Source of the DNA: Clostridiales bacterium
Lineage (GTDB): Bacteria; Bacillota; Clostridia; Clostridiales; Oxobacteraceae
Assembly (NCBI GenBank): GCA_030016385.1
Contig: JASEJN010000002.1
Coordinates: 52,987-116,986 of the forward strand
DNA: 64,000 nucleotides
Reading direction: 5' to 3'
Part shown: in pieces, positions 20,614 to 30,282 of the stretch
Layout: each line of letters starts with the position of its first letter
Position numbering within the stretch: position 1 is the stretch's first letter
The notes under the pieces: model-generated
What the model was told of the DNA's origin: nothing
The model's database searches: none
What the model saw: the letters and a program-made list of their open reading frames with translations, nothing else
Made by a program: the position numbers and the translations under genes

Positions 20614-21135
20614 TTACCTCTGACGCCTTAATTTATCAAGTTTTTCCCTCACATCCAAATCCAATCTGTTTTCAAGGGTATGTTTTTTATCGGAATTTTT
20701 GAGTCTGTATTTTTCTGTCATCTTTTTTCTTGAATGCATTACTTCATATCTTAACTCTCTTGCAGAAATCCTCGAGGCTCCTCTCCCCAGCACGACCTGT
20801 TGTTCAAGCCAGTCGGAAGTTGCAACCTGTATATTAAACATGCTCCCCACCTGATCGGCAAGCTTTTCGATATATGAGTCTGCAGTTTGATTTTCCTTAG
20901 TATACACTACCTCGATCTTCCCGAAATTTTCATGCTTTTCCATGCTCCCCTTAACCATATGGGCGTCGAAAACAACTATGACCTTTATGCCTTTATACGC
21001 TCTGTAATCTTCTAAAAACTCAAGCAGTTTCTGCCTTGAGCCTTCTAAGCTGATTTTTTGCTCATTTATCAGTTCAGGCCAGGAATTAATAATATTATAC
21101 CCGTCAACAATCAAACACCTGGTCAAAGCCTCCAC
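20614..21135 (-). CDS. NYN-domain ribosome-associated RNase (Rae1/YacP family)
   Basis: 173 residues with an NYN/PIN-like core: IVDGYNIINSWPEL at the N-terminus, VIVVFDAHMV in the middle and VVYTKENQTADSYIEKLA, VATSDWLEQQVVLGRGASRISARE later, carrying the conserved acidic residues of the nuclease. In Bacillus YacP (Rae1) cleaves mRNA in the ribosomal A site. The start is unclear: GTG at 21135 is used, but the family begins close to IVDGYN, so a TTG about seven codons later is possible. The GTG lies one base from the rlmB stop. Confidence 0.88.
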   Translation of the reverse strand: MEALTRCLIVDGYNIINSWPELINEQKISLEGSRQKLLEFLEDYRAYKGIKVIVVFDAHMVKGSMEKHENFGKIEVVYTKENQTADSYIEKLADQVGSMFNIQVATSDWLEQQVVLGRGASRISARELRYEVMHSRKKMTEKYRLKNSDKKHTLENRLDLDVREKLDKLRRQR

Positions 21136-21136
21136 C

Positions 21137-22003
21137 TTATCTCTTATAAATTCTTTGCCTCAATACCTCATACATCAAAATTCCAGCTGCAACCGACGCA
21201 TTGAGTGATGCTATTTTTCCTCTCATAGGCAGGTCGACTAAAAAGTCGCAATTCTCCTTTACTAACCTTCCTATCCCAGTACCTTCATTTCCGATTACAA
21301 GCGCAATCGGGCCTTTAAGGTCTGCTTCAAAATATGCTCGTTTACCATCCATATCCGCTCCGACAATCCATACGCCTTTTTTTTTCAGGAGTCTGATAGT
21401 GGAAGTCACATTTGTAACTTTTGCAACCTTTACATATTCCACCGCACCGGCAGAAGTCTTTGCAACCGCAGGGGTAAGACCGACAGCCCTGCGTTTTGGT
21501 ATTATCACTCCATGGACGCCACAGGCATCTGCCGTTCTAAGAATCGACCCTAAATTGTGCGGATCACAAATCTCATCTAATATTACGATAAATGGGGGTT
21601 CATGCTTTTCTTCAGCATATTCCAGTATTTCATCTACATCGGAATATTTATACGGTGAAGCTATTGCAATTACTCCCTGATGATTCTTTGTTTCAGACAT
21701 AAAATCCATTTTGGCTCTATCAATTTCCAAAATAGGCATATTCCCCTCCCTTGCCATGGAAATTATTTGCCTTATGGAACCTTCATAAGAACCCTTTGAA
21801 ACATATATCTTTTCTATTGTCCTTCCTGATTTAAGCGCTTCTATAACAGGATTTCTGCCTTCTATTTTTGTTGTTTCATCACAATATCGATCCGTTACTG
21901 TATTACCCGGGGAATTGTTAGAAATTACCATGCATTCTTGATTTCTTATATTATCCTTATTATCATATTTCTCATGTTTTTTGCTTCCATCTTTTCTTTC
22001 CAT
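21137..22003 (-). CDS. rlmB: 23S rRNA 2'-O-ribose methyltransferase, TrmH/RlmB family
   Basis: 288 residues. An N-terminal substrate-binding domain begins at about 47 (IEGRNPVIEALKSGRTIEKIYV) and is followed by the SPOUT domain with motif 1 (NLGSILRTADACGVHGVI), motif 2 (ALVIGNEGTGIG) and motif 3 (LPMRGKIASLNASVAAGILMYE) that form the AdoMet knot. The family methylates G2251 of 23S rRNA or related sites. The first 45 residues are polar, low in similarity and probably disordered. Located between mrnC/thyX and rae1 as in other Clostridia. Confidence 0.92.
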   Translation of the reverse strand: MERKDGSKKHEKYDNKDNIRNQECMVISNNSPGNTVTDRYCDETTKIEGRNPVIEALKSGRTIEKIYVSKGSYEGSIRQIISMAREGNMPILEIDRAKMDFMSETKNHQGVIAIASPYKYSDVDEILEYAEEKHEPPFIVILDEICDPHNLGSILRTADACGVHGVIIPKRRAVGLTPAVAKTSAGAVEYVKVAKVTNVTSTIRLLKKKGVWIVGADMDGKRAYFEADLKGPIALVIGNEGTGIGRLVKENCDFLVDLPMRGKIASLNASVAAGILMYEVLRQRIYKR

Positions 22004-22030
22004 ATGAGCACCTGCCTTATGTCTAACTCC

Positions 22031-22100
22031 GATTCGTAATTTTATCTTATGTTATTTTGAACGCTCATTCGCCAGATTCAAGTTTTGTAAGTTCTAAAGC
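22031..22100. repeat. Family A repeat, half copy
   Basis: GATTCGTAAT followed by TTATGTTATTTTGAACGCTC, ATTCGCCAGATTCAAGTTTT and GTAAGTTCTAAAGCC; it matches the copy at 58470 over about 65 bases with few changes. It fills the gap between rlmB and thyX. Confidence 0.75.
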
Positions 22101-22169
22101 CTGAAACGGACGCATATTTTATATTTTAAAAGCGCAACATAAACTTATGTTTTCTGGACACTATATTCG

Positions 22170-22943
22170 CTAAATATTTAAGTATCTCTCCCTGACTTCC
22201 GCCATTTTACCGCAGCTCATCTTTCCTTCCGGGCAATTTCCCCTAAAACAAGAAGGCCCCGCATTTTTAAAAAGCAGGGGCGCAACCTTTTTTACCTGCC
22301 TCAACATTTCGTCTGCAAGATTTTTTATTTCCCACTGTGCCCTGTTGCAGCACCTGAGATGGAAAAAATTATATAACGCCCTTGCATTCATGGTAAACAT
22401 GATCTTTGTCTCGCAGGCATTCGGCAGTACATATCTTGCGTCTTCAAGAGATATTTTTTCAGCCTGGACTTTAGCTTTTTTTTGATCTATGCCTTCGAGG
22501 ATCAACTTTTCATAATTCCCCTTATATAACATTCCTACCAGTTCATCGTAATATTTCTGATCGCTTTCCATTGCCTGCAGAAATCTCTGCTTTGCCTCCG
22601 GTATATGTTCGATTTTAGGGGGAATAATATATTTAAATTGTTTTAGACTAACATACCTTTGAGATTGCTGCGAATAAGAGCAGCCTATCCTGTGCCTTAC
22701 AAGCTGATGTGTAAGGGCTCTACTCACTCCTTCCGCCGCAAATGTAAAATCAACATGTTCGATCGGGGATTCATGTCCTAAGTTCATAAGCATTTCAATA
22801 AATTTTTCTACGTTATCTGGGCTCAGATTCCCCATGATTGTATCTATCCCTGAACTGCTGTAGCACAGTTTTGCAGCCGCTGATACCAATTTTTCAGGTT
22901 CAGGTGTGTATTGCAGCAACTCGACTTTCAACGCCGTTTCCAA
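22170..22943 (-). CDS. thyX: FAD-dependent thymidylate synthase
   Basis: 257 residues. ThyX makes dTMP from dUMP using methylene-folate and FAD/NADPH. The signature is RHR at 83-85 with SQQSQRYV at 91-98. There are eight residues between RHR and the conserved Ser94, where the usual spacing is seven. Other family segments are GHESPIEH near 56-63 and [21 protein letters not shown] near 190. The C-terminus has a cysteine-rich stretch ([15 protein letters not shown]). No thyA is seen in the window. Confidence 0.94.
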   Translation of the reverse strand: METALKVELLQYTPEPEKLVSAAAKLCYSSSGIDTIMGNLSPDNVEKFIEMLMNLGHESPIEHVDFTFAAEGVSRALTHQLVRHRIGCSYSQQSQRYVSLKQFKYIIPPKIEHIPEAKQRFLQAMESDQKYYDELVGMLYKGNYEKLILEGIDQKKAKVQAEKISLEDARYVLPNACETKIMFTMNARALYNFFHLRCCNRAQWEIKNLADEMLRQVKKVAPLLFKNAGPSCFRGNCPEGKMSCGKMAEVRERYLNI

Positions 22944-23042
22944 CTGTATCCCCCCGTCACAAAAAACTATTTAATTCCAATCTTAAATCTGTTTATCTCT
23001 TATCTTTGTTACGGGTGCATTTTTTATAGTTGAAGAATAGTG

Positions 23043-23507
23043 TTAATGCACCCCTTCGTCACTTTTCTTTTCTGCCATAGAACAATTTAAAATATCCATC
23101 AGCCTCTTTATGTCACCCTTTAAATACATATATCCCAAAAGTGCTTCAAATCCTGTAGCATTTCTGTATTCGCATACGTCGGCATTTTTGGGTACAAATC
23201 CCGATTTCGAATTTCGGCCTCTCCTTACAATGTTCAGTTCCTCCTCCGTCAGTATATCCTGTATCCTGTGAAGAGTCTCAAATTGTGCATGTGCCTTCAC
23301 ATATTTTATCGACAGTATATGAAGTTTATGAACATTCGACTCAGTATTATCTGCAAGCATGGAGGTCCTTATATACAATTCATATACTGAATCGCCGATA
23401 TAAGCAAGCACCAGAGGATTTAACATATTTATCTTTTCATCCGGCATATCATTTATATCTTTTAAATTTTGCATCATATTTTTAAACATCAATCTTCTCT
23501 TTTCCAA
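23043..23507 (-). CDS. mrnC: Mini-ribonuclease III
   Basis: 154 residues forming a single RNase III catalytic domain without a double-stranded RNA-binding domain: NPLVLAYIGDSVYELYIR at 30-47 with Asp39 and Glu43, then RRGRNSK and YRNATGFEALLGYMYL. Mini-III matures 23S rRNA in Bacillus. Directly downstream of cysS (27 bases), the conserved arrangement. Starts at 23507 (ATG) or 23489 (ATG) are both possible. Confidence 0.93.
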   Translation of the reverse strand: MEKRRLMFKNMMQNLKDINDMPDEKINMLNPLVLAYIGDSVYELYIRTSMLADNTESNVHKLHILSIKYVKAHAQFETLHRIQDILTEEELNIVRRGRNSKSGFVPKNADVCEYRNATGFEALLGYMYLKGDIKRLMDILNCSMAEKKSDEGVH

Positions 23508-23534
23508 ATAACAGCATAGTATATCACAGCCGTT

Positions 23535-24968
23535 TTAAACAGTATAAACCTTTTTTGTACCTTTATTATCGACAAGTACTTTTACTCCCTTTTGAGTATC
23601 CTGTATTTCAACGCCCTTTTCTTTAAGTTCATCCCTTATTTTGTCTGCAAGCGCCCAATCCTTATCTTTCCTTGCTGTCTGCCTTTGCCGGATAAGTTTT
23701 AATATCTCTTCATCAAGTTCTCCGCCATATGTCTTTTGCAGCAGTACAAATGGTTTTCCAAGCTCTCTTATCATGCTGATAGACTTTTCGATAGACTTTT
23801 TAGGTGAATCGGGCTTGATATTCGTATTTACTTCTCTTACGAGATCGAATAATACCGAAAGGCCATCAGCCGTATTAAAGTCATCGTCCATTACATTTAT
23901 AAATCTATCCCTGTATGAATCGAGGCTGTCATAAAACTTTTGCTCATCGGGATTCAATTCACTATCAGGAGCATAATCAAGGAGATACTCGAGGTTTTGT
24001 ACTGAATTGTATAACCTATCAAGGGCAGATTTTGCCTGCTCCAAAAGCTCGACATTAAAGTTCAAAGGCGTCCTGTAATGTCCCGATAACATGAACAGCC
24101 TTATTACTTCCATACTATATTTTTGAAGTACTTCCCTTGCGGTAAAGAAATTGTTCAGCGATTTTGACATTTTTTGATTATTTATGTTTACAAAAGCGCT
24201 ATGCATCCAGTATCTTGCAAAAGGCTTCCCGGTCCTAGCTTCGCTCTGGGCGATCTCATTTTCATGGTGTGGAAATACGAGATCGGCTCCGCCTCCATGT
24301 ATATCTATCGTATTTCCCAAATACTTTGAAGCCATGGTAGAGCACTCGATATGCCACCCCGGCCTTCCCTTTCCCCATGGGCTATCCCATGCCGGTTCGC
24401 CTTGTTTTTGCTTTTTCCATAACGCAAAGTCCATGGGATCTAATTTTTTCTCATTTATTTCAATCCTTGCTCCGGCCTCAAGATCATCAAGCTTTTGATG
24501 CGAAAGCTTTCCGTAACCGCTAAACTTTCTCGCATTAAAATATACATCTCCATCCACATTATAAGCATAACCTTTATCTTCAAGGTCCTTGATAAATTTT
24601 ATAATATCATCAATATTTTCCGTAGCCCTTGGATGCACTGTCGCCCTCTCTATCCCTAAAGCATCTGCGTCTTTGAAATATTCCCGGATAAACCTATCGC
24701 CAAGCTCCCTTACGGTTATATTGCTTTCATTTGCCCTTTTGATCATCCTGTCATCTATGTCTGTAAAATTCTGTACATATCTCACATTGTATCCCCTGTA
24801 TTCAAGATATCTTCTTATCGTATCAAATGAGATAAATGTCCTTGCATTCCCGATATGGAAATAATCATATACCGTTGGCCCGCACACATACATTAAAACT
24901 TTCCCCGGGTTTAATGTATGAAAGTCCTCCTTAGATTTTGTAAGAGTATTAAATATTTTAATTCCCAT
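23535..24968 (-). CDS. cysS: Cysteinyl-tRNA synthetase
   Basis: 477 residues, class I. Cys29 and later Cys/His residues bind the zinc that selects cysteine; the HIGH motif is FHIGN at 37-41 and the KMSKS motif is in [12 protein letters not shown] near 266. The DALR-type helical domain and the C-terminal anticodon region are complete. ATG start with GGATGAT upstream. I looked for a T-box leader in 24969-25150 and did not find its AGGGTGGNACCGCG core. Confidence 0.97.
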   Translation of the reverse strand: MGIKIFNTLTKSKEDFHTLNPGKVLMYVCGPTVYDYFHIGNARTFISFDTIRRYLEYRGYNVRYVQNFTDIDDRMIKRANESNITVRELGDRFIREYFKDADALGIERATVHPRATENIDDIIKFIKDLEDKGYAYNVDGDVYFNARKFSGYGKLSHQKLDDLEAGARIEINEKKLDPMDFALWKKQKQGEPAWDSPWGKGRPGWHIECSTMASKYLGNTIDIHGGGADLVFPHHENEIAQSEARTGKPFARYWMHSAFVNINNQKMSKSLNNFFTAREVLQKYSMEVIRLFMLSGHYRTPLNFNVELLEQAKSALDRLYNSVQNLEYLLDYAPDSELNPDEQKFYDSLDSYRDRFINVMDDDFNTADGLSVLFDLVREVNTNIKPDSPKKSIEKSISMIRELGKPFVLLQKTYGGELDEEILKLIRQRQTARKDKDWALADKIRDELKEKGVEIQDTQKGVKVLVDNKGTKKVYTV

Positions 24969-25150
24969 TTTAATATCATCCTTTCCCTAAAAGTCACACT
25001 TAAAACTTTATCAAATGAAATTTTTTAAAACTGCCACGACTTCACGTTATATAAGTGCATATTTTATATTTGAATAACGTTTGTACACCCCCGTTATATT
25101 GCTCAATGAAAGAGATGCATCCCGGCATGGATTATCTATTATTATACCAT

Positions 25151-26011
25151 CTATTTTTTAGTAAAATACATAGAAACTTCCTTCAAAAAATAAAGAAGCC
25201 TGTGAATTATCGTCCTGAGAAAACCTGTTTTCACTGTAGTCTCAGAAAAATCATTGAAATATGTGGAAAAATTTTTTTGCTGGGCCGCAATCTGATTCTC
25301 GCTTAAATCGGATTTTCTAACCCTGTCCATAATCGATATAATGCTTTTCTTCTCCATGTCATCTAATGATATATTAAATCTTTTTTCATTATTAGAAATT
25401 ATTTTCTTTATGGCATTAATATCAGCCGTTTTATCTTTAACAACCGCTTTTTTTATTTCATTCGTAAACTGAAGCGATTTTTGCATGCCTATCTTCTGCC
25501 CTAAATCCCCCATAAATACAAGTTCTTCTGCAGCAGCTATTTTTACATCTTTTGAAATATCGCTGCCTTCAAGTTTTTCATAGGCTTTTATTATTGATAT
25601 CACCGCTGTGCTACCCGATATACTATAAGGTGATATGACTTTTAAATCAACATCCTTTATGCCCGCAGTAATCATGCTGCTTGCTATCATCTCAGGGGTG
25701 ACATATGCAATATTTTTTGTATAAACCCTCAGACCTTCGGAATTATTATTTACAACATACGAGCATACAGACGCCTTTGAATTTATACTCTGTGAGGAAA
25801 CCCCCGGCAGATAATTTTTTTCCTCTTTGTGGTCCAGTGTAACACATGCAGCATTTGCATTTATATTGAGTTCTTTATATATCCGGTCCTTTTCCTGACT
25901 TTTTATATCCGCCCCAATACATAATATACCTGTGCTGCCGGCAGCCACACTCTGAAAAGATATTAAAATTATAGCAATAGCAGATATGAGCATTTTATAC
26001 ATTTTTATCAC
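25151..26011 (-). CDS. DUF1002-like secreted protein
   Basis: 286 residues with a signal peptide (hydrophobic 7-22, then VAAGS), so probably exported. The segment CIGADIKSQEKDRIYKEL and the SYVVNN/ITPYSISG-like middle resemble the DUF1002 family of Clostridia and Bacilli, whose role is unknown. A Ser-rich internal part, an all-helical C-terminal half and a last segment of mixed hydrophobic residues follow. It lies upstream of cysS on the same strand, with a 180-base spacer between. Assignment to the family is from memory. Confidence 0.65.
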   Translation of the reverse strand: MIKMYKMLISAIAIILISFQSVAAGSTGILCIGADIKSQEKDRIYKELNINANAACVTLDHKEEKNYLPGVSSQSINSKASVCSYVVNNNSEGLRVYTKNIAYVTPEMIASSMITAGIKDVDLKVISPYSISGSTAVISIIKAYEKLEGSDISKDVKIAAAEELVFMGDLGQKIGMQKSLQFTNEIKKAVVKDKTADINAIKKIISNNEKRFNISLDDMEKKSIISIMDRVRKSDLSENQIAAQQKNFSTYFNDFSETTVKTGFLRTIIHRLLYFLKEVSMYFTKK

Positions 26012-26192
26012 CTTAACTGTTTGATTAATACTATTTTACACCATAGACCTTAAATGTTCACTAAAATAACAAATCATTTTTATATTTTTTTTACATAATA
26101 TTAATAACTTTTGCAGGAGTTATTATAAACTCGTAGAAATATTTATCTGAATAGTCTAATTTTATAAATAAAATATGAAAGAAGTGAACTAA

Positions 26193-26762
26193 TTGAAAAA
26201 GCTGATTTATTTACTTTTACTTTTTATTTTTGTATTCTTATTATTATCAGGTTGTTCGCTCGGCAATGAATATCAGATTAAAAAAGCAGTCCGAAATTAC
26301 TATAAAAAGATAAATTCCGCTGCAGATGCAAAAGTAATAGGGATTAAACTTTCAAATATGGAAAATCTATCTTTGGCGGAATACAGCAAAAAAGGTAAAG
26401 AGCCTGTTTTGGATCTTCTTATGATAAACAAGGATTCACAGGGATATTTCGTTTTCAAGTCAGCATCGGGATTAAAGCCTTCATACACCGATACTATTTT
26501 AAATAAAGTCAATTATGATAACAATACGGTAATATTCGGTACATTCAAGGATAAAAATGAAAAATATACAGGCGTGTCCATTTCTTATTCAGATGGCAAA
26601 AAGTTTACAGCAAACATAAAAAAAGGGCAGGGGTTTATAATCATCTGCAATACGCTTTCCAGCATCAAAAATGTAACTCTTTATGACAGCAAAAAAAATG
26701 AAACGCCATTGGCGAATCCTTTTATCAATGAAACCAAATTTTTGATCGTCAGGAATCAATAA
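26193..26762 (+). CDS. Putative lipoprotein of unknown function
   Basis: 189 residues on the plus strand, one of the few genes in that orientation. The N-terminus MKKLIYLLLLFIFVFLLLSGC gives a lipobox (LLSGC) with Cys21 as the lipid anchor. The rest is a soluble, Lys-rich, mostly beta domain without a motif I recognise. The start is a TTG at 26193 with a weak site (GAAGTGA) upstream. It is convergent with the NatB-type gene and shares a bidirectional terminator with it. Confidence 0.75.
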   Translation: MKKLIYLLLLFIFVFLLLSGCSLGNEYQIKKAVRNYYKKINSAADAKVIGIKLSNMENLSLAEYSKKGKEPVLDLLMINKDSQGYFVFKSASGLKPSYTDTILNKVNYDNNTVIFGTFKDKNEKYTGVSISYSDGKKFTANIKKGQGFIIICNTLSSIKNVTLYDSKKNETPLANPFINETKFLIVRNQ

Positions 26763-26785
26763 AAATCCGCCAATGGCGGATTTTT
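26761..26785. terminator. Bidirectional terminator
   Basis: AAAAATCCGCC / GGCGGATTTTT around AAT. It ends the lipoprotein gene on the plus strand and the exporter operon on the minus strand; it overlaps the lipoprotein stop. Confidence 0.92.
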
Positions 26786-26786
26786 A

Positions 26787-27980
26787 TTACACTCTGAATA
26801 CCACACTTTCTCTGGTAAACATATATCTTGCAAACATGATGGCGATTATAATATAAATTATAGCCCAGGCAAACGCTATTATGATATGAAGGGGGTTGAC
26901 TATGCTAACTATGAGTTCCTTCATTATGCAGACTATATTTACTATCGGTATGTTAAAATATCCTATCGGTATATTCTTGGGATCTATCATATAAACTGCA
27001 AATGCAGGTACCATAGCGACTATCGTAATGGGGCTTAAATAAGTCTGCGCTTCTTTAAAGGATCTCGCATATATACTTACTGCAAGCTCCAATGCTGCGA
27101 ATATCAATGTGAGCGAAACAGTGGCAAGCGCAATTATAATAACAGTTGAAATAGAAAAAACATTCCCCTGGCCGAGTATTTCAGGATTGAATTTCTGAGC
27201 TATGAAAAGCCCTACCATAGATGCTAACGTTCCTATTATTCCTGCCACAGTTATAGCAAAATATTTTCCCATCAAAAGGGACAACCTGTTCGCCTGAGTT
27301 GTAAGCAGCGGTTCAAGAGTGCCTCTTTCTTTTTCTCCGGCGCCGTTATCCGTTGCCGCAGGAAGTACGCTGCTTGCAGAATATATCGCAAGCATTAAAG
27401 GTAAAAGCATAGAAAAAATCATAAGCCCCATGCCGTTATCCTGATTATTTTGAGGCCCCAGTTTTTTCTCTATAATATTTACCGGATTTATTATTGCAGG
27501 ATCGATTCCCTTTTCCTGAAGCCTTTGGCTTACAATTTCTGAAGAAAATTGGCCTATAATCTCCCTTACCATCCCCTCGCCCATCGTGGATGTTTGATTT
27601 GTATCATCGTACTGTACAGTCAAGGGCACAGGCTTACCATCTTTAACGGCATCGTCAAAACCGCTACCTACAAAAATTATGACCTTGACGGTACCCTTTC
27701 GCAGCGCACCGACGGCATCATCAGCATCCACTATCTTAAGCTCTTTTCTCTCCTTCAGGAACTTCACTATGGATGAATTATTATCTTCAGCTTTTATGGC
27801 TACTTCGATTCCCTTCTCCTGTGTATCCTTGATCAACTTCTTTGTGCTGAATCCCATAAATCCATACATTACAGGAAAAATCAAGATCGGGATCAGTATG
27901 CTCGATATAATAGTTTTTTTATCTCTGAACATATCGATAAGTTCTTTTTTGAATACTATAAAGACATGTTTTAGATTCAT
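26787..27980 (-). CDS. natB: ABC-2 type permease, NatB-like
   Basis: 397 residues. One membrane helix near 20-40 is followed by a large extracytoplasmic domain (about 45-180) and a C-terminal membrane part of five to six helices with the ABC-2 pattern (GAGEKERGTLEPLLTTQANRLSLLMGK). This is the layout of NatB and related sodium or drug exporters. It overlaps the ATPase gene by four bases, so the two form one transporter. Substrate is not determined by the sequence. Confidence 0.85.
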   Translation of the reverse strand: MNLKHVFIVFKKELIDMFRDKKTIISSILIPILIFPVMYGFMGFSTKKLIKDTQEKGIEVAIKAEDNNSSIVKFLKERKELKIVDADDAVGALRKGTVKVIIFVGSGFDDAVKDGKPVPLTVQYDDTNQTSTMGEGMVREIIGQFSSEIVSQRLQEKGIDPAIINPVNIIEKKLGPQNNQDNGMGLMIFSMLLPLMLAIYSASSVLPAATDNGAGEKERGTLEPLLTTQANRLSLLMGKYFAITVAGIIGTLASMVGLFIAQKFNPEILGQGNVFSISTVIIIALATVSLTLIFAALELAVSIYARSFKEAQTYLSPITIVAMVPAFAVYMIDPKNIPIGYFNIPIVNIVCIMKELIVSIVNPLHIIIAFAWAIIYIIIAIMFARYMFTRESVVFRV

Positions 27981-28702
27981 CGCTTACCACCTACCAGTTC
28001 TATAAATACATCTTCAAGGTCCTCATTGTTAAAATGCTTTCTAAGGGTGGGTATGTCTCCGTCTGCAACAATGACGCCCTTATGGATTATAACTATCCTG
28101 TCGCAGAGTTTCTCGACTTCGCTCATTGTATGACTCGAAAAAATTATTATCTTACCCTGTTTCCTGCAATCCTCTATAAATTCATGTATGATCCTCGTGG
28201 AAGTCACATCCAGACCTGAGGTAGGCTCATCAAACAGCATAACCTTGGGATTATGCACTATAGCCCTTGCAATTGAAACTTTTTGCTTCATGCCTCTTGA
28301 AAATTTGCCCACCCTCTTATCGATATAATCCTTCATATCAAGCATATCGGCAAGTTCATCTATTCTTTTGTCTATAGCAGAGTCTTCCATATTGTTAAGC
28401 TCTGCAAAGTATCTTATATTTTCCCTTGCAGTAAGTCTGTCATATATTCCAACCTCGCCGCCGAAAAGTATTCCTATTTCTCCTCTTACTCTGTCAGGCT
28501 GCTTTAATAAATCAAATCCGTTTATTTCGGCGGTACCCTCAGTCGGCTTTAACATTGTTGCAAGCATCCTTAAGGTTGTAGTCTTTCCTGCGCCATTTTC
28601 CCCAAGCAGTCCCAGCACCTCCCCCTCTCTCGCCTCAAAGCTGATTCTCTTTACCGCTTCAAAGGCCTTGAACTTCTTTGAAAGGCCTCTTACAGTGATC
28701 AT
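27977..28702 (-). CDS. natA: ABC transporter ATP-binding protein, NatA-like
   Basis: 241 residues with Walker A GENGAGKTT near 35-43, signature FSRGMKQKVSIARAI and Walker B KVMLFDEPTSGLD. Sequence and the coupled ABC-2 permease place it with NatA-type exporters. Its ATG touches the ispF stop codon (28703-28705), so it is translated from the isoprenoid gene mRNA. I know of no functional link between the two; readthrough expression is the simple reading. Confidence 0.88.
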   Translation of the reverse strand: MITVRGLSKKFKAFEAVKRISFEAREGEVLGLLGENGAGKTTTLRMLATMLKPTEGTAEINGFDLLKQPDRVRGEIGILFGGEVGIYDRLTARENIRYFAELNNMEDSAIDKRIDELADMLDMKDYIDKRVGKFSRGMKQKVSIARAIVHNPKVMLFDEPTSGLDVTSTRIIHEFIEDCRKQGKIIIFSSHTMSEVEKLCDRIVIIHKGVIVADGDIPTLRKHFNNEDLEDVFIELVGGKR

Positions 28703-29197
28703 TCAATCATCTCCAATCTCGTTAATATTTTTACATATACTCGCAACAGCTATCGATGATATGCCATCTTCATTCCCTGTAAACCCGAGTCCCTCTTCGG
28801 TCTTTGCTTTTATGCTTATATTCTCTAATCCAATATCCAATGCGCCCGATATATTTTCCCTCATCTTTCCTATATAAGGAGACATCTTAGGCTTCTCGGC
28901 AATTACTGTAGCATCTATATTATTCACAGCATACCCTGAAATCTTTAATAGCATAGCAGTTTTTTCCAAAAGAACAATACTCGATATCCCCTTATATTTT
29001 CTATCAGTATCCGGAAAATGCATGCCTATATCCCCGAGAGCAGCGGCACCAAATATAGCATCTATAATGGCATGGATCAGCACATCGGCATCAGAATGGC
29101 CCAAAAGCCCCTTTTCATATTCGATTTCCACACCTCCGATAATCAGTTTACTTCCTTTGACAAGCCTGTGAACATCATAACCTATTCCTACTCTCAT
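28703..29197 (-). CDS. ispF: 2-C-methyl-D-erythritol 2,4-cyclodiphosphate synthase
   Basis: 164 residues starting [12 protein letters not shown] with the metal ligands Asp8 and His10, then [18 protein letters not shown] in part and [11 protein letters not shown], and the C-terminal TTEGLGFTG-type loop ([14 protein letters not shown]). It is the fifth step of the MEP pathway for IPP/DMAPP. ispD, the third step, lies upstream on the same strand, separated by about 210 bases that contain a repeat fragment. Confidence 0.95.
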   Translation of the reverse strand: MRVGIGYDVHRLVKGSKLIIGGVEIEYEKGLLGHSDADVLIHAIIDAIFGAAALGDIGMHFPDTDRKYKGISSIVLLEKTAMLLKISGYAVNNIDATVIAEKPKMSPYIGKMRENISGALDIGLENISIKAKTEEGLGFTGNEDGISSIAVASICKNINEIGDD

Positions 29198-29363
29198 TTA
29201 TTCCTCCTTAAAGCATCGGTGGCAGATTTGGTATTTAAAACTGGGCCAATAAATAATATGCACTCATGGCTGATAGAATAATTTATATATTAATATCATA
29301 TAAAAATCAAGCCCTATTTACAATAGTTAACCAAAAAATAACGTTCATGGAGGGCCTTTAGCT

Positions 29364-29424
29364 GGTGTATGTAAATTATTTGAAGAATATTAAATTGCTA
29401 AGCTCACAGCCTTAAAAGTCTGTA
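29364..29424. repeat. Family B repeat fragment overlapping the end of ispD
   Basis: GGTGTATGTAAATTATTTGA, AGAATATTAAATTGCTAAGC and TCACAGCCTTAAAAGTCTGTA match the left arm of the 203-base palindrome at 61854-62056. The last codons and TAA stop of ispD (29412-29414) lie inside it. Confidence 0.7.
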
Positions 29425-30122
29425 TTGTTCCTGTGCTTTATTATAGCCTCAGCTATATATATGTCATCAGGAGTCGTTATTTTTATGTTATCATAGCTGC
29501 CTTCAAAAAGTTTCACCCTTGAGCCTGCCCTTTCAACAAGCATAGTATCATCGGTGCCTATAAAGCCGCTTTTTTTTGCTTTTATATGAGCATCATATAT
29601 TATGTTATATTTGAAAGCCTGAGGTGTTTGAACTGCGTAAACCTTATTCCTGTCTGGAGTATTGAGAGTAAATTTATCCGAATCGACTATTTTTATGGTA
29701 TCTTTGACGGGAACCGCACAGGCTGCGGCGCCATATATATACGCTTCTTCTACACTTTTTTTGATTGTTTCTTCTCTTACAAAAGGCCTTGCACCGTCAT
29801 GTATCAAAACAATATCGCACATGCCGTATAATGCAATCAGACCTTTCAATACGGAAAACTGCCTTTCAGCGCCTCCCGGTATAATCTTGGAAACTTTAGA
29901 TATGCTGTATTTTTCAACGATATCTTTTCTGCATCTGTCAACTGTATCTTCACCGCAAACTATAACTATGCTATCTATACAGCTTGTACTGCTGAATACA
30001 TTTAATACTTCTGCAAGTATTTCCCTTCGGCCTAATTTAATAAAAAGCTTATTTATATTGCCCATACGGCTGCTCTTGCCTGCTGCAGCTATAATGGCTC
30101 CCACTCTTAAATTTTTGTACAT
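29412..30122 (-). CDS. ispD: 2-C-methyl-D-erythritol 4-phosphate cytidylyltransferase
   Basis: 236 residues. Nucleotide-binding loop AAAGKSSRMG near 13-22, then VLIHDGARPFV near 105-115, AVPVKDTIK, VYAVQTPQAFKY and FIGTDDTMLVERAG, all typical of IspD. It couples MEP with CTP in the MEP pathway. The final residues after YIAEAIIKH are encoded by a dispersed repeat, so the natural C-terminus has probably been replaced by a few residues; the catalytic core is intact. The start ATG at 30122 is followed by LRVGAIIAAAG. Confidence 0.95.
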   Translation of the reverse strand: MYKNLRVGAIIAAAGKSSRMGNINKLFIKLGRREILAEVLNVFSSTSCIDSIVIVCGEDTVDRCRKDIVEKYSISKVSKIIPGGAERQFSVLKGLIALYGMCDIVLIHDGARPFVREETIKKSVEEAYIYGAAACAVPVKDTIKIVDSDKFTLNTPDRNKVYAVQTPQAFKYNIIYDAHIKAKKSGFIGTDDTMLVERAGSRVKLFEGSYDNIKITTPDDIYIAEAIIKHRNNTDF

Positions 30123-30175
30123 TAATATACCCCCAGTAAAAAACTATCACTCTTTGCCAGAGCCTATATTTAAAG

Positions 30176-30223
30176 AGCTGCTGCATAATGGATAAACATT
30201 CATTATGCAGCAGCTTATTTTTT
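30176..30223. terminator. Hairpin terminator between the PIN/TRAM gene and ispD
   Basis: AGCTGCTGCATAATG pairs with CATTATGCAGCAGCT around a ten-base loop. T-rich sequence follows on both strands. It ends the PIN/TRAM message on the minus strand. Confidence 0.8.
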
Positions 30224-30282
30224 ATAAATATAGCTATAATCAGCCATTTTATAATATTTCCTGTTACAGCAGCTCCCTTATT

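Noticed and set aside
22983..23056. Hairpin over the mrnC stop (GGGTGCATT / AATGCACCC)
   Set aside because: The stem is clear but the loop is about 25-30 bases and there is no T-run, so I do not list it as a terminator.
24969..25150. Possible T-box leader of cysS
   Set aside because: Clostridial cysS genes often have one, but the AGGGTGGNACCGCG antiterminator core and a following terminator are absent here.
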